Positions 1 through 6,908 of a stretch of 64,000 nucleotides of DNA are shown in pieces. Numbering within the stretch: the stretch's first letter is position 1; the number at the start of each line of letters is the position of its first letter. The DNA is from Treponema denticola ATCC 35405 (GTDB taxonomy: Bacteria > Spirochaetota > Spirochaetia > Treponematales > Treponemataceae), in contig NC_002967.9 in assembly GCF_000008185.1 (NCBI RefSeq), positions 496,001 to 560,000 of the forward strand, read 5' to 3'. The notes beneath the pieces were generated by a model. That model saw only the letters and a program-made list of their open reading frames with translations, had not been told where the DNA came from and ran no database searches. The position numbers and the translations under genes were made by a program.

Positions 1-28
1 TAAACAGGTCAATCTAACTATATTTATG

Positions 29-77
29 ATAATATCATACTATATTTCATTGTGTCAATACTATATTTAGTTAAAAT
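29..77. promoter_or_regulatory. Overlapping divergent promoters upstream of the XRE gene
   Basis: Minus strand: TTGACA (complement of 53-58) and TATTAT (complement of 29-34), spacer 18, firing leftward out of the window. Plus strand: TTGTGT (50-55) and TAAAAT (72-77), spacer 16, predicted start at 84-85, on the ATG of the XRE gene. The two overlap, so a regulator bound here could control both directions. The segment resembles 1901-1962. Confidence 0.5.
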
Positions 78-84
78 ATTATGA

Positions 85-366
85 ATGAGTGTGTTTCTAA
101 GAGAACAACAAAATCTTGTTATCAATAGACTTCGTAAAGAAAGAGAAAAAGCAGGTTTATCCCAGTTGGAATTGGCTTTGCGGGCGGATATTTCCCAAAA
201 TATGATAAATTATATTGAAACGGGTAAAAGGACTCCCAGCCTTGATACTCTTTTAAAAATTTGTCATGCTCTGAATATAAATCCTGCTGTTCTTTTTTCC
301 GATACGGAAGAAGAAAAGGAAAAAGCAAAAAAGCAGGTTCTTGATATCATACAAAGATGGATGTAG
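85..366 (+). CDS. XRE-family helix-turn-helix transcriptional regulator
   Basis: 93-residue protein that is almost entirely a Cro/C1-type HTH (about residues 13-70): RLRKEREKAGLSQLELA, then a recognition-helix region with SQNMINYIETGKRTPS. The short C-terminal tail is charged. It should act as a dimeric DNA-binding repressor in the cytoplasm; the target is unknown. No ribosome binding site precedes the ATG, but a -10-like TAAAAT ends seven bases before it, so the message may be leaderless. The overlapping divergent promoter suggests that it represses itself and a gene to the left of the window. Family is clear; role is inferred. Confidence 0.85.
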   Translation: MSVFLREQQNLVINRLRKEREKAGLSQLELALRADISQNMINYIETGKRTPSLDTLLKICHALNINPAVLFSDTEEEKEKAKKQVLDIIQRWM

Positions 367-441
367 GCTGCGCTTCAGGTTCATATTGATTTCTTTTGCC
401 ACTCGGTATGCAGAAATACCCATCACATCTACTTTAATTAA

Positions 442-474
442 AGAGCCTAAGCTATTAATTGGGGTTTAGGCTCT
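442..474 (-). terminator. Hairpin at the 3' end of the small minus-strand gene
   Basis: Arms AGAGCCTAA (442-450) and TTAGGCTCT (466-474) pair perfectly over 9 bp. The arm at 466-474 contains the stop codon of the gene ending at 466. On the minus strand the hairpin is followed by TTTAATT, a weak T tract, so termination is plausible but not strong. Confidence 0.45.
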
Positions 475-735
475 AATCTTAAATACCTCGATATTTGGAA
501 AATCTTTTACATCATAATACGGTTCTTCATTTTCCCATAATTGATGAAATCTTAAAATATGAATATGATTTTCATATGCCTCTAATTGTGTTTTATCAGA
601 TACTTTATCCAATGAATTTATCATTGAATCTTGAGTTTTTAAAAATATATATTCATTATTTTCAGAATCCATTGCTGTATAAAATTTCGGGAAGAGAATA
701 TCTTGTAATTCGATAATAGTCTTAAAACAATTCAT
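466..735 (-). CDS. Small hypothetical protein
   Basis: 89 residues, acidic and rich in aromatics (FHQLWENEEPYYDV near residues 63-76), no signal peptide or membrane segment. I do not recognise a family. Size and composition resemble small soluble immunity-type proteins of accessory regions, but nothing proves this. The minus frame is preferred over the open frame on the other strand (495-716) because a stop-spanning hairpin follows it and its composition is that of a soluble protein. The ribosome binding site is weak. Confidence 0.5.
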   Translation of the reverse strand: MNCFKTIIELQDILFPKFYTAMDSENNEYIFLKTQDSMINSLDKVSDKTQLEAYENHIHILRFHQLWENEEPYYDVKDFPNIEVFKIRA

Positions 736-778
736 ATCTTTTTATAAAGCCTCGCATCCCAGCTTTGAAGGTCGCTTA

Positions 779-1813
779 CTATTTAATTTGTATTTCTGCA
801 ATACAAGTATCGGAATAACGGTTTCCTTTATATAATTCTACAGTTTGAATATAGATGTCGGAAGAAAGCGGAATACCAAAAAATACGAAGTCTTTTGAAT
901 GCACATCTTTTAACTCAAAAATCTTATCATTAATATACATTTCTCTTATACGGTTATTACTTTCATATAAATTAGAACTTTTTACAAACCCATTTATTAT
1001 GCCGACTCGTTTTATTTTTTTATCACTAAATATTGAAATAGTAATTTCATTATCTTCGGTGTTTTCTACATAAGCTGTTTCAGGATTTTTATCGAATGCA
1101 TTTTGAATTGTATACATAAACGGACATTTTTCATCAATCAATGTTCTTCCACAACTTACAGATTTATAGTCTTTCAATTCTACTTGCACTATACTACCTG
1201 CCTTACTATAGTTTTTTTCTATTGTTTTAAGAATATCCGACAATTTATAAAAATATGCTTTTCCATCTCCCGACACTTCAACAGTTGATTCGGAATCGCT
1301 TTCCCCATCATCATAGGACTCGGTTTTGTCTTTTGTTTTATGCATTATAATTTCAAAATCGTCATCCTCTTGAATGACAGAATAATTTGAATATATATTT
1401 TCTTCAGCAACGTGAATCGTTTCCTCTATCAAATGTGCTTCATGTAAATAAGAAGAACCCAAGACATAAAGTTTGTTTTTGTATGCAAGACAAAAAATCT
1501 GCAAATAGTTAAAAACAAAAGTTCCATACGAGTGATTATCGGTAAATAAAAACCTATAAAAAACAAATGAATTATGGACTTCCTTATAAATACCATGTTC
1601 TACCAAAGAAGAGTCTGAAAAAATATGAAATTTATTTGCAAAAGCAAGCACCTCCGAATAGGAATCTTTTATTATAGATTCCCTTTCTTTTGAGATTTTT
1701 TGAATTGCCTGATAGTTTTCACCAAAAAGGATTCTTCGCTCGTCATAACTTTGTGAAAATAAATTCATACACAAAAATCCAATCAATAAGATTGATAAAC
1801 AATTCTTTTTCAT
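779..1813 (-). CDS. Secreted protein with NADase-type glycan-binding-like C-terminal domain
   Basis: 344 residues with a clear signal peptide (basic MKKN, then a hydrophobic stretch to about residue 20, SQS), so exported. The C-terminal third carries a discoidin-like pattern seen in Treponema proteins annotated as NADase-type glycan-binding: NAFDKNPETAYVE near residue 238, then an IINGF...NNRIREM run. That fold suggests binding to a surface or host glycan. The middle (about 165-180) is a low-complexity Asp/Ser/Glu run. A TTGACA-17-TATAAA promoter lies about 95 bp upstream. Glycan binding is inferred from pattern only. Confidence 0.6.
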   Translation of the reverse strand: MKKNCLSILLIGFLCMNLFSQSYDERRILFGENYQAIQKISKERESIIKDSYSEVLAFANKFHIFSDSSLVEHGIYKEVHNSFVFYRFLFTDNHSYGTFVFNYLQIFCLAYKNKLYVLGSSYLHEAHLIEETIHVAEENIYSNYSVIQEDDDFEIIMHKTKDKTESYDDGESDSESTVEVSGDGKAYFYKLSDILKTIEKNYSKAGSIVQVELKDYKSVSCGRTLIDEKCPFMYTIQNAFDKNPETAYVENTEDNEITISIFSDKKIKRVGIINGFVKSSNLYESNNRIREMYINDKIFELKDVHSKDFVFFGIPLSSDIYIQTVELYKGNRYSDTCIAEIQIK

Positions 1814-1907
1814 TTTTCCTCTTCCGGCAATAGTTTGTTTTTCTACTAAAATGTCTATATTTCAAAATTTCAAACAAGCAGCTCACCGAGCTGTTCATAT
1901 AACTATA

Positions 1908-1936
1908 TTTATATCATGCTATTTTTCTTGTGTCAA
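1908..1936 (-). promoter_or_regulatory. Promoter for the secreted glycan-binding-like gene
   Basis: On the minus strand TTGACA (complement of 1931-1936), a 17-bp spacer and TATAAA (complement of 1908-1913). The predicted start near 1901 gives a leader of about 90 nt before the ATG at 1813. An inverted repeat CAGCTC-ACC-GAGCTG (1879-1893) falls in that leader. Confidence 0.6.
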
Positions 1937-1994
1937 CATTATATTTAATTAAAATATAATGAAATTTTACTCAATGAGCCTTTTATAGCCTCCA

Positions 1995-2055
1995 TTGAAT
2001 AAGATATAATTTTGTGTTATACTCAAGCCGATTAAAATAAAGTGATTTAATCGGC
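1995..2055 (+). promoter_or_regulatory. Promoter with a perfect 10-bp inverted repeat at its start site
   Basis: TTGAAT (1995-2000), 17 bp, TATACT (2018-2023), start predicted near 2030. A perfect inverted repeat GCCGATTAAA (2027-2036) / TTTAATCGGC (2046-2055) with a 9-nt loop covers the start. It could be a repressor operator or a 5' hairpin just before the ribosome binding site at 2068-2071. Confidence 0.6.
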
Positions 2056-2077
2056 CGATATGGAAACGAGGAATGAT

Positions 2078-3052
2078 ATGTGGAATTTTTTTACTAATAT
2101 TAAAGAAAAGTTTTCAGGTATAAACAAAAATTATTCTGAAAAGGTTTTAAATTCATATACTGCTAAATTGGTTCAAGTGCTGCAATCTATTGATAATCAT
2201 ATAGAGTATGAAATTGAGCTTGCAAATAATGTAGGCTTAAAGCAGGATATATTGGATAAATATGATCCTGTTAAATACATCATTGAGCTTGATACTCAAA
2301 TATTGAAGAAAATTAAAAATTCGGAAAAAACTTTCTACGGTTTTTACAAAAAAGCAATTTTTTTGGATTTATCCGGATTTAAACATGTAAATGAAAAAAT
2401 ATACAGTGAACTTTTGTATAGAATGTTCGAAATGTCGGCAAGTAATAAAAATATGGATGTAAATAAATTTATAAGAGAATTCTATGCCTATTGCAACAAG
2501 AATTCTTTCGCCTATGCCGGAGAAGAAATTATTAATCGGTTAAAAAAATATCTACAGTTGGCTGAACCCTATATAATAAAAACAAAATATGAAGATAGCT
2601 CACAAGAAGATTTTAGAAGTAATTCCGGTCAGCAAGAAAATACAGACTTTTTTGCTGAAACAAAAGAAGACGCTTACGGCGTTAAATTGATTATAGACCT
2701 ACTGTTTCAATATAATATAGAGGATATGAAATCATTAAATAAAATGCTAAAAAAAGCAGGCTGGTTCCATTTTTTTGTATGGATTACTCTTCCGTCAGTG
2801 GTAGTTATTTTAGCTTTAATTGCAGCATGCAATGATTATGATCACTCGATTTATATTGGAATTATTCTTATATGTGCAATAATTGTTTTAATCAACTCGA
2901 TCTTATTTGCCTACATGTCGGCAAAAATAGAATATCTTAAAAAATCCATCATGAAAATTGCAATTGCTGCAAAGATAGGTGAAAATTATATCTATTCTTC
3001 TTTAAAGGACCAATACGGAAAAAAAATAAAAAAGCTTTTAAAGTGGAAGTAA
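2078..3052 (+). CDS. Hypothetical protein with two C-terminal membrane helices
   Basis: The start at 2078 is chosen because GAGG (2068-2071) lies 6 nt before it; an in-frame ATG at 2060 has no ribosome binding site. The 324-residue product has a long, charged, mostly helical soluble part (about residues 1-235) and two adjacent hydrophobic helices near 240-290 (FVWITLPSVVVILALIA and IILICAIIVLINSILFAYM), then a basic tail. No family recognised. The topology suggests an inner-membrane protein with a large cytoplasmic domain. Expression probably depends on the promoter/inverted repeat just upstream. Confidence 0.65.
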   Translation: MWNFFTNIKEKFSGINKNYSEKVLNSYTAKLVQVLQSIDNHIEYEIELANNVGLKQDILDKYDPVKYIIELDTQILKKIKNSEKTFYGFYKKAIFLDLSGFKHVNEKIYSELLYRMFEMSASNKNMDVNKFIREFYAYCNKNSFAYAGEEIINRLKKYLQLAEPYIIKTKYEDSSQEDFRSNSGQQENTDFFAETKEDAYGVKLIIDLLFQYNIEDMKSLNKMLKKAGWFHFFVWITLPSVVVILALIAACNDYDHSIYIGIILICAIIVLINSILFAYMSAKIEYLKKSIMKIAIAAKIGENYIYSSLKDQYGKKIKKLLKWK

Positions 3053-3105
3053 TCCGGATACAATAGGATTTTTTAATCCTTTAAAAACTATTACAGGAGT
3101 TTATT

Positions 3106-3831
3106 ATGAAAAAACCGCTTATAGGAATTACAGGCAGCTGCCTCTATGAAACCTCACAAAGTCTTTTTGCAGGTTATGAAAGAATGTACACCAATGCCGA
3201 CTATGTGAATTCGGTGCTGGCTGCGGGAGGAGTTCCCCTTATGCTCCCTATAATTGATGACGAAGATGCTATTCAAAGACAGCTTGAAAATCTTTCAGGG
3301 ATTATCATTATGGGCGGGCATGATGTCGAGCCTCATTTTTTTAATGAGGAGCCGCTTTCCTGTCTTGGAGAAATTCTTCCTAAGAGGGATGTTTACGAAC
3401 TGAGCCTTATCAAAGCAGCTAAGGCTTTAAAAAAGCCTGTTTTGGGGATATGCAGGGGAATGCAGATTTTAAATGTTGCCTTCGGCGGCTCACTTTATCA
3501 AGATCTTTCACTCATAAAAAGAGATATTCAAATACAGCATGTTCAAAAAGCCCGCCCGCAGGAACGCACTCATTCTATCAAGACCGAAGCTGCTTCAATT
3601 ATGCAAAAAGTTTTCGGCAAGGAAGATATGGTTAATTCTTATCATCACATGGCTGTAAAAGACCTTGCAAAGGATTTTAAGATTACGGCTTATGCTCCTG
3701 ACGGTGTGGTTGAAGCCATAGAATATACGGGAGAAGGTTTTATAATGGGTGTTCAGTTTCATCCTGAAATGATGGCGGCCGTACATAAGGCGTCATTGGA
3801 TCTGTTTAAAGAATTTATAAATCGTTGTTAG
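3106..3831 (+). CDS. Gamma-glutamyl-gamma-aminobutyrate hydrolase family (class I glutamine amidotransferase, peptidase C26)
   Basis: 241 residues, the usual length for PuuD-like enzymes. The nucleophile elbow GICRGMQ puts Cys at 116; the catalytic His and Glu are in GVQFHPEM (His219, Glu221). GGHDVEP near 71 forms the oxyanion region. It should hydrolyse gamma-glutamyl amides in the cytosol; the exact substrate is not shown. GGAG precedes the ATG at proper distance. The next gene is an amino-acid permease in the same direction, which fits a role in amino-acid or polyamine catabolism. It lacks features specific to PdxT or other named amidotransferases. Confidence 0.85.
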   Translation: MKKPLIGITGSCLYETSQSLFAGYERMYTNADYVNSVLAAGGVPLMLPIIDDEDAIQRQLENLSGIIIMGGHDVEPHFFNEEPLSCLGEILPKRDVYELSLIKAAKALKKPVLGICRGMQILNVAFGGSLYQDLSLIKRDIQIQHVQKARPQERTHSIKTEAASIMQKVFGKEDMVNSYHHMAVKDLAKDFKITAYAPDGVVEAIEYTGEGFIMGVQFHPEMMAAVHKASLDLFKEFINRC

Positions 3832-3883
3832 CTGATTCCGGCTGTTTAATCTATCTATCATATTTCAGTATAAGGAGTTGAAA

Positions 3884-5164
3884 ATGGAAAATAAAGGTAA
3901 ATTAGGGCTTTTAAGTATTTGCCTTCTTGGAGTAAATGCCATTGTCGGTACCGGAATATTTTTGCTTCCGGGAAAGGCCGCCAAATTGGTCGGTGTATCG
4001 AGTATCGGAGTTATTTTATTCGATGCCGTTTTGGTTATTTTGATTGCACTTTGTTTTGCTGAAGCAGGAGGCTTGTTTAAAAAGAACGGCGGTCCTTATG
4101 TTTATGCAAAAGAAGCCTTCGGCGAATTCGTCGGTTTTGAAGTAGGCTTTATGAAATGGGCAATAATGGTTATTGCTTGGGCTGCAATGGCTGTAGGTTT
4201 TCCCACAGCGTTAGGAAGTGTATTTCCTTTAGCAGCAACACCTTTTTGGCGAAGCGTTATAGCCGTAGCTATTCTTTTGTTTTTAGGATTGATGAACATT
4301 GCTGGAGTACGAATTTCAAAAATCGTAAACAATGTTATTACAATCGGAAAATTGGTGCCCCTTATCTTCTTTATTCTTTTAGGTATCTTTTTTATAAAAG
4401 GCGATAATTTTCAACCTATGCAGTCGGTAGGTGCCTTAACTACAACGTCTTTCGGAGCAGCTGCTCTTTTAATCTTTTATGCCTTTACGGGGTTTGAATC
4501 TATTGCCGTTGCCGCTGAAGATATGGATAAGCCTGAAAAAAATGTTCCTCTTGCTATTGTTTTGGTAATCAGCGGTGTTTCCGTTTTTTATATACTTATT
4601 CAAGTAGTTGCTATAGGTATTTTGGGTGATGGACTTACAGCAAGTGAAGCTCCTGTTGCAGATGCTGCCGCAAAGTTTTTAGGCCCCGTTGCAAAAGCCG
4701 TTGTTACAACCGGAACCTTGGTTTCAATAGGCGGAATAAATGTTGCTTCTTCTTTCTTAGCTCCTCGAAGTGCCGTAGCTCTTGCCGACGACGGTTTTTT
4801 ACCCAAGTTTGTAACTAAAAGAAATAAAAAAGATGTTCCCTACATTTCGGTTATTTTAACAACCGCCTTGACAGCCTTGGTTTGCTTAACGGGCAGTTTT
4901 TCAAAACTTGCCGCAATTTCGGTTGTTTCCCGCTTTGCTCAATATATACCGACCTGTCTTGCAATCTTAGTATTCAGAAAACGCGGTATGAAAGGCTCTT
5001 TTAGAATTCCCGGTGTTTATGTTGTTTCTTTTTTGGCGGTAGGAATAAGCCTTTGGCTTTTATATAATTCAAGCTGGGACAAGATTTTATTCGGTTTAGG
5101 CGGTCTTGTAGTCGGAGCCGTTTTTTACGTTATAATGAAACTTACACAGAAAAAAGCTAACTAA
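3884..5164 (+). CDS. APC-family amino acid permease
   Basis: 426 residues, about 12 hydrophobic helices. The N-terminus has the APC hallmark GVNAIVGTGIFLLPG, and the middle has FYAFTGFESIAVAAEDM, typical of the amino acid-polyamine-organocation family. AGGAG (3873-3877) is 6 nt before the ATG at 3884; an upstream TTG at 3878 overlaps that site and is not used. It follows the C26 hydrolase by about 50 bp and probably shares its transcript; a strong terminator follows. Substrate cannot be told from the sequence. Confidence 0.85.
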   Translation: MENKGKLGLLSICLLGVNAIVGTGIFLLPGKAAKLVGVSSIGVILFDAVLVILIALCFAEAGGLFKKNGGPYVYAKEAFGEFVGFEVGFMKWAIMVIAWAAMAVGFPTALGSVFPLAATPFWRSVIAVAILLFLGLMNIAGVRISKIVNNVITIGKLVPLIFFILLGIFFIKGDNFQPMQSVGALTTTSFGAAALLIFYAFTGFESIAVAAEDMDKPEKNVPLAIVLVISGVSVFYILIQVVAIGILGDGLTASEAPVADAAAKFLGPVAKAVVTTGTLVSIGGINVASSFLAPRSAVALADDGFLPKFVTKRNKKDVPYISVILTTALTALVCLTGSFSKLAAISVVSRFAQYIPTCLAILVFRKRGMKGSFRIPGVYVVSFLAVGISLWLLYNSSWDKILFGLGGLVVGAVFYVIMKLTQKKAN

Positions 5165-5207
5165 ACATTTCAATTTAGAAAAGATTTTGTCTTTTTAGTT
5201 TTAAACC

Positions 5208-5257
5208 AAACCGGCCGGATAATTAGGCAGTTAAAGCTTAATTTAGGCCGGTTTTTT
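5208..5257 (+). terminator. Rho-independent terminator after the permease
   Basis: Stem AAACCGGCC (5208-5216) with GGCCGGTTT (5246-5254), followed by TTTATT; the long loop can fold further. It separates the permease unit from the next promoter. Confidence 0.75.
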
Positions 5258-5329
5258 ATTCGTGCGGAGGTTTGTTGATTCAATTATTGCCGAAAAATAT
5301 TCTAAATCTATAAAAACGCGGTTATTTTA

Positions 5330-5358
5330 TTGACCTACAGGGCTTTTTTGCCGATAAT
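5330..5358 (+). promoter_or_regulatory. Promoter of the LamG/FN3 protein gene
   Basis: TTGACC (5330-5335), 17 bp, GATAAT (5353-5358). The predicted start at 5365 lies after the ATG at 5361, so the in-frame ATG at 5370 would be used, with a leader of only about 5 nt. Confidence 0.55.
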
Positions 5359-5369
5359 AAATGCAGATT

Positions 5370-6908
5370 ATGTATAAATTTAAACTGAATTTACGAAAAA
5401 GCTCTGTTGTGAGCCTTATATTTTTTAATCTTCTCTTAATTTCCGCTTTTTCTGAAGATGCGGTACTGAATTTCGGCGGAAAATTGGGTTGGAATAATCT
5501 TTTTTATTCCCGCAATATAGAACAAAGAAACGGGAAATTCGGCTTTCAGTCTTTGGGATTGACATCCGCTTCTCATAATATTACCGAAACTACGGATATG
5601 TACCTTAGCTTCGATTTTAAGGATACGATTGAAGAAACCGGAAATTATACTGTAGCTAATTCATCGATTATCCATCTTGGTGCTGAAAAGGCAAAAATCG
5701 GAGAAGGTGCGGCTCTTTTTCATTATAATTCCAATAATGAAAGTTTGACATTAAAACCCTCAAAGACTTCTTTTTTTGCAGGCACTAAAATTCTAAAATC
5801 CTTTACAATAGAATTCTGGCTATGCCCTCAGACAACGGAAAGCGGAAGTACGATTTTGCGCTGGTGGACTTCCTTAGTTGAGGGCAGAAAAACAATGTAT
5901 CAAAATATTGCGGCAAGTATTTTTAACAATAAGCTCGAATGGTCTTTTTTAAATATTTGGCAGGACAAAAACAATAAGGGACTGGATGTCAGACTTTCAG
6001 GAAAGTCAAACATAATCCCCGAAATTTGGAGTCATCATCTTATTACTTATGATGAAACTACCGGTCTTTTGGAATATAGGATGAACGGTAAGTCCGAAGC
6101 CATTGTTTATATGACCGAGACGGGAAGAGAGAGCAATCAGGTGTTGTATTCTGCATTGGGTACTTCATCGGATGTACTCATAGGCTTAAACTATTCCGGT
6201 TTAATCGATGAACTAAAAGTAACAAACTTTTTTTCCCAATTCGGAATGCCTTGGGAAATATCTTCCTTGTTTGAAAAGTACCCTCAAGACGGAGGCCGTA
6301 TAGAAACGAATATAATCGATACCGGAGGAAATAAATCGCAGCCTCGTGTTTTAAAAGCCTTATATGATAAACCCGAACAAACCGATGCGGAATTTTTTAT
6401 CAGAGCTGCCGATAGTCCTTTTAATTGGAACGGAACCTATCCTGAATGGAAGAGTATCAGACCGAATGAAGAGATAAAAAATATTTCGGGCCGTTTCTTT
6501 CAGATTGCTTGTAATATTTATCCCGATGCGGAAGGGCTTAAATCTCCCCTTATCCATTCATTTTCTTTGGAGTATGAAAAAGATAACCTTCCTCTTCCTC
6601 CTTCAAAGCTTATTGCAAGGGCAGGAGATTCATCGGTTGAATTATTTTGGTCTCCTTCTATAGATACGGATGTAAAGGGTTATCTTATTTATTTTGGAAA
6701 TAAAAAAGGTGAATATTTCGTTGAAGGTTCTCCGATTGATGTAGGAAATGTGATAAGTTATAAAATAGAAAATTTAAAAAACGGCAAAATATACTTTTTT
6801 GCAATAGCCGCTTATGATGAAGAGAATGGAGAACATGCCGGAGATACATCAAAAGAGGTGTGGGCTCGGCCTCTGCAAAGTAAAAAGGAAGGAAAGAATG
6901 TCGAGTAA
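5370..6908 (+). CDS. Secreted protein with LamG-like and fibronectin type III-like domains
   Basis: 512 residues from ATG 5370. A signal peptide covers about residues 1-28 (KSSVVSLIFFNLLLISAFSE). The middle third reads as a concanavalin-like/LamG beta-sandwich (FTIEFWLCPQT, WSHHLITYDE, LIGLNYSGLIDELKV). The last 100 residues are an FN3-like module (PPSKLIARAGDSSVELFWSP, KGYLIYFG, YFFAIAAYDEE). Such proteins sit in the periplasm or on the cell surface and bind glycans or proteins; no enzyme site is visible. It overlaps the next gene by 11 bp, so translation of the two is probably coupled. Confidence 0.7.
   Translation: MYKFKLNLRKSSVVSLIFFNLLLISAFSEDAVLNFGGKLGWNNLFYSRNIEQRNGKFGFQSLGLTSASHNITETTDMYLSFDFKDTIEETGNYTVANSSIIHLGAEKAKIGEGAALFHYNSNNESLTLKPSKTSFFAGTKILKSFTIEFWLCPQTTESGSTILRWWTSLVEGRKTMYQNIAASIFNNKLEWSFLNIWQDKNNKGLDVRLSGKSNIIPEIWSHHLITYDETTGLLEYRMNGKSEAIVYMTETGRESNQVLYSALGTSSDVLIGLNYSGLIDELKVTNFFSQFGMPWEISSLFEKYPQDGGRIETNIIDTGGNKSQPRVLKALYDKPEQTDAEFFIRAADSPFNWNGTYPEWKSIRPNEEIKNISGRFFQIACNIYPDAEGLKSPLIHSFSLEYEKDNLPLPPSKLIARAGDSSVELFWSPSIDTDVKGYLIYFGNKKGEYFVEGSPIDVGNVISYKIENLKNGKIYFFAIAAYDEENGEHAGDTSKEVWARPLQSKKEGKNVE

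Noticed and set aside
495-716. Plus-strand 73-codon frame opposite the 89-residue minus gene
   Set aside because: No ribosome binding site; the minus gene has a hairpin at its stop and better composition.
3053-3105. AGGATT-TTTT-AATCCT hairpin as terminator between 3052 and 3106
   Set aside because: Six-bp weak stem; only a slight chance of termination.
3106-3831. Possible PdxT for pdxS
   Set aside because: Sequence pattern (GGHDVEP, GICRGMQ, GVQFHPEM) is of the C26/PuuD group, 241 residues, and it is 13 kb away beside a permease.
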